From the NCBI GenBank assembly GCA_910574455.1, contig CAJSYZ010000001.1:1153599-1217598 (forward strand): 64,000 bases of DNA, in the 5' to 3' direction. The notes beneath the pieces are model-generated. The model was not told where the DNA came from. It did not search any database and saw nothing but the letters and a program-made list of their open reading frames with translations. A program made the translations under genes and the position numbers. The DNA is from Trichaptum fuscoviolaceum (taxonomy: Eukaryota; Basidiomycota; Agaricomycetes; Hymenochaetales; Trichaptaceae). The first letter of the stretch is position 1, and each line of letters opens with the position of its first letter. This document shows, piece after piece, positions 35,251 to 46,690 of this stretch.

Positions 35251-35655
35251 GCTAAAGCAATTTGATAATATATGGCCCTGACTCTAGACTTGTAATCGAT
35301 GCGAGAATCAGTGAATCATTAGGTACTAGGTACCGGACCAAGCTTCCTCACTGGCAGGCAGGTCATCATCTCTCGCCGTCTGGGAGAAGAGAGCGAAAAT
35401 AGAAGGCGCACTATTATTCTTTCCCTAGACTAGTGGATAGGATCCCTTAGGCTTCTCGACACCTTCGTACCCCAATGCACCACGTGTCGAAACTGGATCT
35501 CTTACTAGTGTAACATGACACTCGCAATTCATCTTCCTTCGCCTCTAGCATTTTCTGAGAATATGTATACTTTCGATCTCAATTATACAGCAGATCCCGA
35601 AGTTTATCCCAAGCAAGTGAGACACTTTAACTCACGTAGTTCTTTAAAAAAGTAC
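35251..35655. other. No gene supported
   Basis: Begins with the right copy of the GCTAAAG duplication. Nothing else recognised before the FabG-like pseudogene. Confidence 0.5.
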
Positions 35656-36453
35656 TTACTTATGTATGTTCTGGCCATTGACCCGGGAAGCCTCTGGACT
35701 TGCTAAACGGCAGCGCTCGCGACCTCCTCCGATTGTCCAATTCGTTTTCTGTGGATGCGCGTTCTCGATGAACGATATCACTTGATGTGGTTTACCATCG
35801 CGGAAGAGATCAGTGTCGATCGGACCGGGAGTAACACATTTGACATTGACTCCCCGGGCTCCGAGGTCCTTCGCAAGTACGTGGGTGATATGCTCAATAG
35901 CCCCTTTCGTTGTCGCATAAAGAAGGTAGTTGGGCTGGACAGTGCTTGCGAGGGTCATCGAGATCGAGAAGAAGATGACCCCGAAGCCTGCAATACAGTC
36001 AAGGGACAGGGAAAGTAGCGCCAAGACGCATGAGCCCCGTGTGAGGCAAGATGTGGGATATATTTTACTCACCGGTCGACAGAAAAAAAGACGCTGCAGA
36101 CTTCGCGAGTAATAGTGGTTGTCGTCCTGAACGCGGGTATCATACGCTAGCGGACATCAACGAGGCGCACTATGAGGCGCACTTTAACACCATGTCGATC
36201 TTCCCGAACGCTTTTACCGTTTGATCCAGCAAGGCCTGCACTTGTGTCGCGTTTGCGACATCACCCTTCACCGAGATCGCAGCGCCGGCACGCTTGGCAT
36301 TCAACGCGTCTACAAGCTTTCGCGTTGCTGACATAGTAGCTGACAACGCTTGCGCCGTCGTCATTCGGACGGTGTGCATTGGCTGAACCGATGCCACGCG
36401 ACGACTCGGCCAGTCACTAAAGCAACTTTGTTGGCGAGTGAACGAAGGGACAT
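35656..36453 (-). pseudogene. FabG-like short-chain dehydrogenase, frameshifted
   Basis: From ATG 36453 the reading starts SLANKVALVTG, loses frame, regains RGIGSA in another frame, then shifts again before LVDALNAKRAG and AFGKIDMVL. The middle, where the NAG motif is expected, is damaged. The C-terminal half is readable: YATTKGAIEHITHVLAKDL (the Tyr-x3-Lys active site), NVKCVTPGPIDTDLF and ASPEASRVNGQNI. At least three frameshifts and an internal loss make it non-functional. The family is the 3-oxoacyl-ACP reductase/versicolorin-reductase-like SDRs. It is not closely related to the SDR pair at 12-19 kb. Confidence 0.85.
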
Positions 36454-38152
36454 GACTTGGCGGCTCGAGTGAAACGGTGGTGGAGAGGGATTAGCAGATG
36501 GCAATTGTCTTACACTCCGAGTGTAAGACATATTTCTATACTCCTCGTTTCAGCCCGTTGGATCGTCATTGCTGCATAGTTCGGTCTGATATGGAAAAGA
36601 CGAGCTTGCGACCGAGGACGCGGACGCACAAAGGTCAACTGTTACCTGTGAATATAACGGTTATTACTCAAGAACATACATACATATTACTCCAAAATAT
36701 ACACACCCATGATGTGCACAACTTGAAGACGATGTCCGACCTCCGACTGACATTCAACTTGAAGAAGTTCAAGTTGCGCAATACGGCAGTTTTTTTACCA
36801 CGGTACACAAACTTCATCGTGACTCAGTTCGGCAGAATTACTTTTTCTATTTCTACCTTCACGTTCTGAACATCATATTGATGTTCAAGTACAGCAAGGA
36901 CATCAGGCTCTTTATTAGAGGATCCGAAAAAAATGGCAGACGTAGCATGCCTTGGACCTTGGTTCATGTTTGTCTCATAAAGTTTGGCTAGCTGGCTTTC
37001 GCTTTTAAATTCCAGCGATCGAGGCGCGATGTCCTCTCGTTCAGACTCCAGCCAGTTGCCACGGGCTATTGCGCTTTCAAGTTACTACTACTAGAAAACG
37101 CATAGCATCGCTAGTCTTGCTGATCGTATAGGGGAAGGGTGAGGGGTGTCTCATTTGGCTACAGCATATGTAAGGATTTTTCGTTCATACAGTACGTGCT
37201 GTGTCTGATCTTTGTACCTTCCTTGATTTTGAGAGGGCGTCGAATGCGACGCCGAGCCAGTATACGCAAGAGCTCTGCTAGTTATCATGTCTGTAAATTA
37301 CAGACGGGGTAAGTCTTCTACCCAAACCCTCCTTGCACTAGAACTTTCTTCGCCAAGGTTACCGGAGACCTGACCATCCCATTCACTGCCGGCACAGTAA
37401 TAGATGGACCATGGGTCTAAAAGAAACTCTACACTGAGACGTCAGAGAAAATTAGTGCAACCTAAACGTTCTTTTTGCCCGACTCGCTAGCAATCGATAG
37501 GACCCCCAGTTATGGTATCAATGATAAGATCTCGTGTCGATTACATGTCAAGAATCAAGGTCGCAAGTGGAGCGCTTGCTCTCATTGACTCCAGGCTGGC
37601 TAGTGCAGATCTTTCTTTCTATCTCCGCTCCCCTTCAAGTTGTCATGAATGTCGAAAGGCGAGTATCTTCTTCGGCGGCTACAGTCTCTCGTGATGCGTA
37701 TAATCGGCTGTGTTGGATATACTACCGGTAGGTCCAGGTCTATATTAGTAGCCGGATTCCCGCATCCGAAGACCACGGATTAAGTGTTGTATTTTTAATC
37801 TTCAATAATCCATTAACTATACAGTTGTCTATGTAGTTCACATTAGCACAAGGTACGAGTGCTATTCTGTACTTTGGTGTATGAGTAGAGGTCGAGCTAA
37901 TCGAACCGACAGTTTTAGGGTGCGCTTCGACGATATTCATGACTAGGTAAATGACATTTCCAATTATTGTGTACTATCGCGAGAGTGATAATGCCTATAC
38001 AGGAACCTGAAGCTCTGATGATAATTAAGCGACGGGCAAAATCAGGGGTAGATCTAGCTGCATTGACAGGTATGCCAGTGCCCTGACAAGACAGGCGACG
38101 CTAAATGATGGAAAACAACATTTTCTCAAAACACGGCATTTATTGAAAGTGT
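36454..38152. other. Gene-poor stretch with a foldback-element stub
   Basis: No intact gene. At 37312-37332 the sequence AGTCTTCTACCCAAACCCTCC matches the end of the foldback family (one change) without its partner arm, so it is probably a remnant. Confidence 0.5.
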
Positions 38153-38928
38153 CTACTTTGACGGGAAATCCCATATCCCAATGTTTTGTCCGTCGGATGA
38201 CCCTGCGTTCAGCATTGCATTGACGTTCGCTTGTTCGGGGCCGCCGCCGAAATGACCGGTGGTACTTTGAGAATAATCCTGTAGGTTTTGCATAGTTGTG
38301 AAGCTGCATGGTTAATCAGTTCATATTCCTAGGCTATACCCATCTGCGACTCACTCGAAATTGTTGACCGCGACCGCCAAATGCATAGTCTCTTGAGAGC
38401 TTCGGAACGAGTGGTCAATATCCAAGGTGTGCCCCCCTTCTACTCCGCTAGAATTCATAACCGCCTGACCCCCAGTGACAGGTTCAGAAGATGGGGTCGA
38501 CGACTCGGCGAGATTCTCGATGTTCCTGTTGTACAGTCCACAGGACAGCTTTTTCTGACTGCACCGCTCACATGTGTCAGGATCAGCCGGGTTCCGAATG
38601 CACTACAAGAAGATTCGTTAATGCTATCGCTTGATTGCTGACACCCACTCACCCTTTGCCTTCTCAATTTGCACGCATGGCACGGATTTCTGTTTCGCTT
38701 GGTCTTAAGAGACGGAAGGACGCTGCTTCTAGCATCATCGGAGTTCGTCGCCGGGCCCTGGTTGCCAGCTGAACGTACGGATTGCATCTGCATAAGGGAG
38801 TAGGGAGCTTCCTGGAGCACTCTGATTTTTGTAGGATCCCCATTAACGGCGGCTCCAATTGTCTCAACAAGATGAGGCCAAAGCGCGTTGAAAACTTCTC
38901 CGACGTCTTTCGAAGCAGGGTAGTCCAT
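38153..38928 (-). CDS. Small Zn2Cys6 family protein, copy B
   Basis: Exons 38653-38928, 38355-38602 and 38153-38303 encode 224 residues. The N-terminus has VFNALWPHLVETIGAAVNGD and the LQEAPY motif. The cluster is CHACKLRRQR in exon 1, then CIRNPADPDTCERCSQKKLSC, in the family spacing 2-6-9-2-6. It ends in IWDFPSK, matching the end of copy A. Exon 2 has exactly the same length (248 bases) as in copy C, and phases are the same in all copies. It lies on the opposite strand to copies A and C. The product is probably a nuclear DNA-binding protein; partners and targets are unknown. Confidence 0.87.
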
Positions 38929-41900
38929 CGTATGACCGCGTCAACTTCGGAACAGGCTGGTGTTAGCTGAACGGTTGTGAGTAGAGCCTTGTCTCCGGGT
39001 ATATCTATCTCAACCATTTATACAGGTTCCTCTGGCGTTTACAGGTAGCAGGTGGTGTACTGCTGTTGTAATCTACATTTCTATGGTCTGTCTTCGCTCG
39101 GCATCTCCGGTCCTTAAATCGAGCCTTCGGTCGATAGCACTCTATTGTAGGATGTACTGTGGAATATGTGCGCTAAGTCTGTGAGTAGTATTAAGAATCG
39201 ATGATCCATCAAAGTACTCAAGATACTTATTACAGCTATTTCTTTGCAGAACCAATGCTCTGGATCTTCAAACAAGCACGTTGTTTCATGACATTAAACG
39301 CCTTACACCAAACTTTACGAGATTATAGAAGGTGTTCGGTACGAAGCATACTTTCAGGCAGACAGTATGCGACTATGACAACAACAAAGCATAATAAGTA
39401 TGTAGTTTGTACTGCTAACTGGCTCAAGTTTTGTTGCGTTTTGTTCGGGAGTCGCTATGTTTGGGATTGTCTACCTATACCTGCCACTATTGGGCAATTA
39501 TCGGTCCGCATATCCTTGGTATCGCCTGCAACTATAGGTTACTTGAGCCAACATGATGCTGCCCTACATTTCTACTGTCAGTGATACAGCGGAACTGGCC
39601 TCTCCGCGCCAACAACGCAATCGCAACTGTCGTCTCCAGCCCCCTTCCAGTCATACCACCATGGAGGCCACGTTCTCTCTGCCGCTTTCTACTTAAAAAT
39701 GACATCAATACCGCAGTATAATCTGAAGACAAACATAAAATATTCACGCTGCGGGAAAAGGATAGCCGCAATTCCAAGGATACTTCCGTGATACTATCCT
39801 GGCTTTAGCTTTCACTCAGAAACTTAGGAGCACGGCGGGGCAGACAGCAAGAACAACTCTTATCTTGCCATCAGGTAAGTGCAGAGGGTAACAGTGAGTA
39901 GTCACTACGTAGCGGAGATACGAGGGGACTTCTCAAGCCAACTATAAGAATCAAAACAGTGGAGTCACGGTCGTACGCATATTGTCTGGGAATGACCGAA
40001 GTTCTCCACAAATCAGGAAAGACTATAAGTAGTGAAGGTCAAGAGACAGAAAGAATCAGAACGATGTGAAGAAGTTCCATCGGTTTTGTCTTCGTGGCTG
40101 GGGTTCCACATACTGTAGTACTTTATGTCACTGGCACAAGAATGGGCCCCTTAGCCAAGAATACCAGTGAGTCGACTTCAAGAGTCTTGCATTCGTTTTC
40201 CATTTGATTCACGTTTGATTTGCGTTTTTTTTTCACCCGACATGGCATTATTTGTGTTTCAAGTAGACACTGCTCGGCTGTGCGTCTTCCTCGCCTATGA
40301 TACCACAACATGATAGTGATAGCCCATTTTCTGTGCGTTACCGTGCTCTATGCATGTCCCAGCATCTAGAAGATCAAACGTAAGAGCAAGGGCTGGGAAA
40401 GGGAACTAGACCGGCAACAAGGATAGCCAGTAATAAGTTAGAGATCGGCAATCACGTTAATTCTTTCACCTGGATCCCTTCAGAGAGATTGTAAAAGCAC
40501 CGAGATATCGTACCACATTCTTATTTCCTGGGGGTCGTATTCCGAACAACAAGTTGTTCCGAAGCTCTTCATTAAGGGGATGAGGGTGCGTCAATCGACT
40601 GACTTATTCACAAGAACCCAGAACGATCCCAGGCTACTGATTCCTTTGAACGACTTTTGTTTTGCATGCAATTTCAGTGCTTTCGCAAAGTGTCCAGTAC
40701 ATCCCTATCATTGGATTCCGGGGACTGCCCTGCCATGGGTCAGGCTTCGCTGGAAAATTTCGACGACAACATTTGTAGCCTATAATCAGGTATCTGGAGA
40801 ATAACGCCGTAAGAATATGTGAGGATCTTCATAACTTAAAGTGGGTCAGAATCACCAGACGCAAATCAGACGTTTGTTGTTAGACATTCTGAGGGCGCAC
40901 CAATAAAGAGTCGTAATAGCCACATACTATCGAGATCGAGAAATCGCACCTCGAAGCATTGAATGATGTGGTGACAGAAACCATCCCACGGTTTCGGACT
41001 CCGACTCGGAGTTGGAAGAGGCCGAGCCCGAGGCCTCAGGGTCACTGGCAAACTTGAAGTCATCATGGTCCCATGGTCCCGCTTAAAGTCATGGACCCTG
41101 AGGCTTCGGCCTCTTCCGAATCGCGCCACTGCCACTGGCAGTGGTTTGGGTACTAACTGAAGACACGTGTTACTTTTCCGTTTCTTAGAGCCACTTTCTT
41201 TTGTCTATTTTGACCGCCAAAGATCAACATTAAGTATTGCTTGACTTACAGCATCTATAGGCTCATAAGCGGGTGAACCATCGTGTATCTGTAAAGCGAC
41301 TCCAAAACAATAAGTCTGCGAATGGGTTGCCAGGCATGTAACGTCTTCTACATACTATTGGATAATATTTCATTCTACCTGTACCCCCCCTCCCCCCCAC
41401 CGGTTCTGCGCTCATAGTGACAGGACTTGTGCGCCACGTCTCGCATACATGGTGGCTACCCAACATATGAACAAGCCCGTCATGTTGGGAATTCAGATCC
41501 CTCATAGTAAATATCCCATTTCATATGCACGGACATCCGTAAATTGTCTAATTCCTTTCTAGTTCTCCAGCTTTAATACTACGATATACGGACCATGAAG
41601 CTATTACACTTAATATAGCTGTATAAGTGTCTCTAACCCGCAGGATATAGAGTACAAATGCGTCGGTCCGCTCATTCATCAGCCATTCCGAGTCAGCCTA
41701 AACTTTAACGCCCAGATCACCGCATGCCCCAAGAATCAAAATTAAAATTGGTACAGACCCACTTTGAGGCTCACTGATTTCGCCACAGAAAATCTAGTGA
41801 CCAAATCCCTTACTGCGTGTGGGTGAGGACATCTGGCTTCCTCGCCTCCCTACAATACCACTGACTCACAATTCTCTTTTCAAGATTCAATCTCCTCGTA

Positions 41901-44582
41901 CCTCATTTTCTTCCATCAGTACTTCGAGAGAGGGAACGCCGAACAATTTACGTATCTTTCTTTGAACAGAAGGCGCGGCTCAGAAGCAGGCTGTGTAGAG
42001 GTTCGCGGTCGCTTTATCAAGATCTGGATCGACTACAACTCCATCTCACATGCATACGGCACAACTTGAATCATATCGGTTGTTTTTTTCCCAGAGCCGA
42101 CTAGCTCGTGCGCCTTTGCATACACTAGAGGAATGGAGCTGGTTGGCCCTGCACGGTCTCGCCGAGCAAGATGTATGACTTTATGAGAACTTCCGTACCA
42201 TCGTGGTGCCCTTGCATAAAGTGCTGTGAAGCGACGAGGGGCAAGGTTCTGTAAAGAGTCCGCCCCGTGCATTGGGTAAGGTAAGTCATTTCAGGTTCGC
42301 AATAGTCACAAGAACCTCTCATGCATCATAAACTCTGCTAACAACATGCGAGGATGGTACAGGCGTAGTATCTGTTTTGGGTATCGCACGTCGGAGCTAA
42401 GTGAACGTAAGTTCGTCGAACTACTAGGCGTAGGGGAAGGTGTTGAGATATCCGGCACTGAAATCTTCGGCAGACTCGACGTTGTCGTCTTTAGTGATGC
42501 CCTCAATGAGATAGAGACGCCTTGAAAACCCAACAAAAGGGCATGTGCGTGTTTTTACCAAGACGAGCTCAGGCCCGTTCCTCCGTAATTGCTATACAAG
42601 CTTCTCGCCAACTCGGTACGCACATGCTTCATTATAATCGCATCTGACATTGCCCATCTTCTCATTCACTTGAGGAGATTCTCAAAAAAAATTTCCGTCT
42701 TCAGTGACAAGAGTCATGTTATGCCCAGGGATGTGATACATACAGAGCTATGTAGCTGACAAAGGACTCCGGTTTTGTTTTTTATCCTTTGGATCCGCAG
42801 ACACAGGCACATGGAATTGCGGTGACATTCTCCGGAAGAACTGGTAATCTGGCAAACCTTAAGACATCAACACCAACCGAATTGGTCAAATCAACGAAGA
42901 TGCACTGTTGCATTTTTGGGATGTCCGGGTGCTTCTTGGGCCCATGAGTAGGTACTTTGGAGAGGTGGGGTGAGTTTCCAAATTGAAATCTTGCAAATGT
43001 ACCATACGACTCATTTCTCCCCTTCCTTAAATCCCAAAGGAGAAAATAAGCATTGAGTAAGACTATTCGGGTCCTTGTCCATGGCAGACTTTGACATATG
43101 GTTTTCAAGGTCAACCATGCTATTTTGTTGCCATATAGCGGCGTTGCACATGAACGCCACCGGAGCGAGGCAGCCGGAGAAGTTGTTTCGTCTTTGTTGA
43201 AGTGAAATCGGCATGCCATTTGTTGCCAGCTTACGTTTGACCTTCCGATCTACAGGTCGATCATGGTGCGCAGTAACACACAGGGATGGTCTTCGTGCGC
43301 CAGGCATCACCGGAGAGAAATTCGTAAAGCTGCGATGTGGCTTACGGACTAGTAAAAGTGCCTATGTGAAACACGAATGATGGTATGTTGGCTCGTTAGA
43401 GTACGTGAAGTGCTGTTCAGAGATCAGACTGAAAACTGGATGCAAATTTAGTTATCCTGTTCCTCGAGCCGTGAAATCGATCCTGTCGGACAGTGGCTAT
43501 AACAGTTAGGCGGAGCGTACGCTGGGGAAAGGGGGGGATATTTGAAACGATTGGGATCGAACGTTGATTTCATTGTAATAAACCCGCCTTTCTCCAATTC
43601 TAATCCTTAAAAAGGACATACTAGTAGTTGGATTCGATCAGTCCCGCGGTGTTATGAAAGCATGAAATCGCATATCCCCGAGCTTCTGTGCCTCCGTGGG
43701 GGTTAGGGGAGGGCTACCACAATATATCATCTCTAATAGAGGATGAAGATGTTTCTGAAACTAAACGCCATGCGACAAACCCTTTTGCTTTCAAGCACAA
43801 TATATAATTCGACTCACTACTAACTTGGCCCGGGATCTGCAAGAATATCAACGATGTTAACTCCGAGAAACAGCGTATAGCCGCTTAAAAGCATTGGTGC
43901 TCAGTCCGAGGAGAAACGTTTCCGAACGGGTTGATGAAGTGCATGAGCCAGTAATGAATCGTATATTAAAGACTAACTACGAACCATGATCTCGAATCCG
44001 CACTCATGCGTACGCTCCCTATTCGCAGTGAAAAGGCTGATAGACCATAGCGCTTTGAGCATCGTGGAGCAGGGTGCGTGTGGGGTGTTCAATCCCACGT
44101 TGTGCAGTACGGTTCCATATTAGCGTGCCCGTAGAGTATGGACATACTGTAAGGTTCATATGAAGGTGTTAGTAGAGCAAGCTGCGACAGCTACAGTACT
44201 TTGAATAGATGCAAATATTAGTGGATCATAAATGGGACAAATGCTAGTATGAAGCGATAGAGAACTCAGGAACTCAGAATTTGTCTCCTAAACTTACGTT
44301 AGAATAGTAGATACTGAGAAAAGGCATTTACTGATCGAACTTCAACATGGTGTGATTTCGATTCAATGTGATTGATGGCATGAGGCCCGGAAGTGCAAAG
44401 ATAGAGAAAGCGAGCTTCCTCACACAAGGGACTGTATTCGATCACCGACGAGATACCATCTGCAACCGCCGATACGAAAACTGTATAAATGGTTCAGAGG
44501 AAACGTACCCGGAAACGAGAACTCAAACACAGCTACTTAGCAACTGGCGTTCGCACATAGCCAACGCCCGGAACGTCGTACT
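38929..44582. other. 5.6 kb gene-poor region
   Basis: I find only short frames and old repeats. Features inside that deserve their own entry (a foldback element at 41 kb) are listed. A minus-strand frame at 42782-43219 has no recognisable domain and overlaps a repeat shared with 31.4 kb, so I do not call it. Confidence 0.5.
40983..41152. mobile_element. Diverged foldback element of the 35.1 kb family
   Basis: Left arm shows CCCACGGTTTCGG and GGAAGAGGCCGAG; right arm shows CGGCCTCTTCCGAATCG and GGTTTGGGTA, the same landmarks in mirror order as the 150-base element. Insertions such as CCATGGTCCC and CACTGCCACTGGCAGTGG make it longer and the arms imperfect. The boundaries are approximate. Confidence 0.75.
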
Positions 44583-45339
44583 ATGGACTACACTGCTTCA
44601 CAGGACATCTACAAATGCTTTGACGCAGTCTGGCCCTATCTGGTAGAAAAAATAGGAATCGCAGTTGATGGCGATCCCGAGAAGATCAGAGAGCTCCAGC
44701 GATCCCCCTACGATTCTCTACAGTTGCAGCTTGATTCACCTTCGGCCTCAATCCACGTCACTGGCAGTTTCCTTCCATCTACGAAGGCCAAGAGAAATAG
44801 AAACCCCTGCCATTCGTGCAAAGCGAGAAGGCAAAAGGTGAGCCTATTTAGTGCCGAATCGTCTATCAGCAGCTTAGTGAAGGCATTGATGGATCTTCAT
44901 GCAGTGTGTACGAAGCCCAACAGACCCTGCCACATGCGAGCGCTGCAGTCAGAAAAGATTGTCTTGTAAATCGCACGACCGTGACAACGAAGAACTTGAA
45001 GTCATCGATTTACCTTCATCACCGGCTTTCAACATAGACCCTGAGGGAGTAAACTTCGGTGGCGTCGAAGGGGGGATAACTATGGAAGCAAGTCACGCGT
45101 GGATTAACCCTCCAGAAGCCATGAATAACGCAGTCACAGATACTGCCTTCAAGTGAGTCGCACCAGGTTTAACAGATGAATAAGGACTGATCAGACGGAG
45201 TAGCTTGAGGGCTATACCTGAAGGTTCTGCTAATCTTGTGGCTCCTGCAGCGTTCGCCAATGCAATAAGCGATGCGGGAGCAGTTGAAGGGCAGTTCAAC
45301 CAGACGTGGATCTTCTCGTCAAATTCAAGCTTTGTATGA
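44583..45339 (+). CDS. Small Zn2Cys6 family protein, copy C
   Basis: Exons 44583-44837, 44905-45152 and 45195-45339 encode 215 residues. The N-terminal helical domain reads CFDAVWPYLVEKIGIAVDGD with LQRSPYDSL. The zinc cluster is CHSCKARRQK, then CVRSPTDPATCERCSQKRLSC. Ahead of it, KAKRNRNP gives a basic stretch like those of copies A and B. The tail is TWIFSSNSSFV, a drifted form of the W-x-F-P-S ending. An acidic linker (NEELEVIDLPSS) follows the cluster. Frame and splice sites are intact. Function as above: DNA binding inferred, target unknown. Confidence 0.87.
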
Positions 45340-45745
45340 TTAGAGATAGGAATACTCCATGACAGAGATTCCAAGAAACCGGCCTTTATGCATCCCAATA
45401 GGAAATCTCTACTCTCGACCTATGTATGTAAAGCTCAGCTTAGCCGCTGATGCGATTAACGGAAAGCTGTAGTAGGAGATTCCTAATAGGTAGTAGCCTT
45501 CGGCGTTCCATATCAATACGAGTGGATAGAAAGTGAGAATTTCTCACAGTCTCAAGATGGCACTTAAGCCATTGATCCGTTCCTTCATTTCTTTTTAATG
45601 GCTGGCAGGTCGGGTCAAGAAAAAACAAAGAAGGGGACGTACTTTTTTCTTGAACTTTGAATTTTGGGCAACTCAGGCTTACGGTTTACGGCGTCGGTGC
45701 GGTTACTTCGGAGCCTTAAAATCACGGCCGTGTCCTCGTAGAGGC
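45340..45745. other. No gene supported
   Basis: 3' flank of zinc-cluster copy C up to the inverted-repeat element. Confidence 0.5.
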
Positions 45746-45840
45746 GTACCAGCCAATCCAGTATTACCAAGTCCAGTAACTACTGCAAAGACGTGGGGTA
45801 AATCAGAGCAGTAATTATTCCACGTAGAAATAATACCCAA
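45746..45840 (+). repeat. Left terminal inverted repeat of the element
   Basis: Best-conserved core is TAACTACTGCAAAGACGTGG (45775-45794), followed by matching CAGTAA and TTCC blocks. It pairs with 46321-46413. Confidence 0.8.
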
Positions 45841-45894
45841 GTAATACAAAGTGGTAATACCAAATAGCGTGGTAACAAATACAAAATATAAGTG

Positions 45895-45985
45895 AACGAC
45901 ACAAACGTGACTCGAACTTACGACTCTATAAAAGCCTAAACCGGAAACATTCTAATACGACATATTAACCACTACACTAAGGGGG
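45895..45985 (-). ncRNA. tRNA-like sequence, left arm (degenerate)
   Basis: On the minus strand an A-box-like TTAGTGTAGTGGTTAATA is followed about 50 bases later by a B-box-like GTTCGAGTC. The stems do not pair well, so this is a tRNA-derived promoter relic rather than a working tRNA. Confidence 0.45.
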
Positions 45986-46015
45986 GATTATATATATCCT
46001 CAACACTAAGCCTAA

Positions 46016-46152
46016 CAACCCTAACAACCTATCTACCCTAACCCTTACCCAAACCCTAACTCCTAACTATGGGGGGCAGAGCCCCCCAAACCCCCCACTA
46101 ACCCTTAAATAACCCTAACAATAACCCTAACAATAACCCTAACTCCTTGCGG
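46016..46152 (+). repeat. Interstitial telomere-like CCCTAA repeats with GC hairpins
   Basis: About ten CCCTAA or near-CCCTAA units are interspersed with AACAAT and with the hairpin-forming GGGGGGCAGAGCCCCCC (from about 46074) and GCGGGGCTGCGCCCCG (from about 46149). This is an irregular interstitial array, not a chromosome end. Confidence 0.75.
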
Positions 46153-46214
46153 GGCTGCGCCCCGTTGGGACAGTATATAATTACTAAGTGAGGCAAGGTA
46201 GTATAAGCCTCAGT

Positions 46215-46302
46215 AGTCTAGTTGACTTGAGCGCGGCTTCTCTTTATGGTAATTCTTATTCTGACGCGGGTCGTGTGTTCGAATCTCGTCCTCGTTCACT
46301 TT
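46215..46302 (+). ncRNA. tRNA-like sequence, right arm (degenerate)
   Basis: TAGTCTAGTTGACTTGAGCG resembles a D-arm/A-box, CTTATTCTGACGCG an anticodon-arm 3' half and GTGTGTTCGAATC a T-arm/B-box. The acceptor stem is not convincing. It is oriented outwards, mirror to the left one. Confidence 0.5.
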
Positions 46303-46320
46303 TAATTATTTATTATTGCT

Positions 46321-46413
46321 TCTCTAAGTTACTTCACGGAATATTTACTGCGTAAAATTACTCCACGTCTTTGCAGTAGTTAGTGGCTTTGGTAAAACTG
46401 GAGCTGCTGGTAC
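46321..46413 (-). repeat. Right terminal inverted repeat of the element
   Basis: Contains CCACGTCTTTGCAGTAGTTA (46363-46382), complementary to the left core. Reads in the opposite direction to the left arm. Confidence 0.8.
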
Positions 46414-46485
46414 TGGTGCCTCGTACTAAGAAGGGTCCCCTGGCATGTCCAGGGAACGGGTGTGCTTAATTGCGTGAGACACTGC

Positions 46486-46690
46486 TAGCTCGTCCGGAGT
46501 TACTCCGCCCTGGGAACAATTTGTAATCAACTGTACAGTTCCCTTGCTATAGTTTACTTCATAGGTCGCAGTCACGCGTCACCACACTGGTCGCTCGTCC
46601 GAAGTCACTCCGCACTGGCATCAATTTGTAATCAACTGTACAGTTCCCTTGGTATAGTTTGCTTCATAGTTCGCCGTCACGCGTCATCCC
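46486..46690 (+). repeat. Tandem duplication, two units of about 104 bases
   Basis: Both units hold CAATTTGTAATCAACTGTAC (at 46518 and 46622) and a GCTCGTCCG(G/A)AGT(T/C)ACTCCGC start; the downstream end shares GTCACGCGTCA. Confidence 0.8.

Larger units (their letters stand above)
45746..46413. mobile_element. Terminal-inverted-repeat element with tRNA-like arms and telomere-like repeats
   Basis: The ends pair over a long distance: GTACCAGC ... TCCAGT ... TTACCAA ... TAACTACTGCAAAGACGTGG on the left matches the complement on the right (right end near 46413). Homology continues inward to B-box-like sequences (GTTCGA) in both arms, so each arm is about 170-200 bases. The interior holds CCCTAA-type repeats and two GC-rich hairpins. 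It has no protein-coding capacity. The boundaries could be a few bases wider (a GAGGC shared outside), and I see no clear target duplication. Confidence 0.75.

Noticed and set aside
31445..42890. Repeat pair at 31.45 and 42.83 kb as ends of one large element
   Set aside because: Only about 45-60 bases are well conserved, and no coding or structural feature links the two copies.
42782..43310. Minus-strand open frame of about 145 codons
   Set aside because: No family signature, and part of it overlaps a repeat shared with 31.4 kb; likely chance.
46016..46152. A true telomere or chromosome end
   Set aside because: The CCCTAA units are irregular, interrupted, and lie inside an inverted-repeat element with sequence continuing on both sides.
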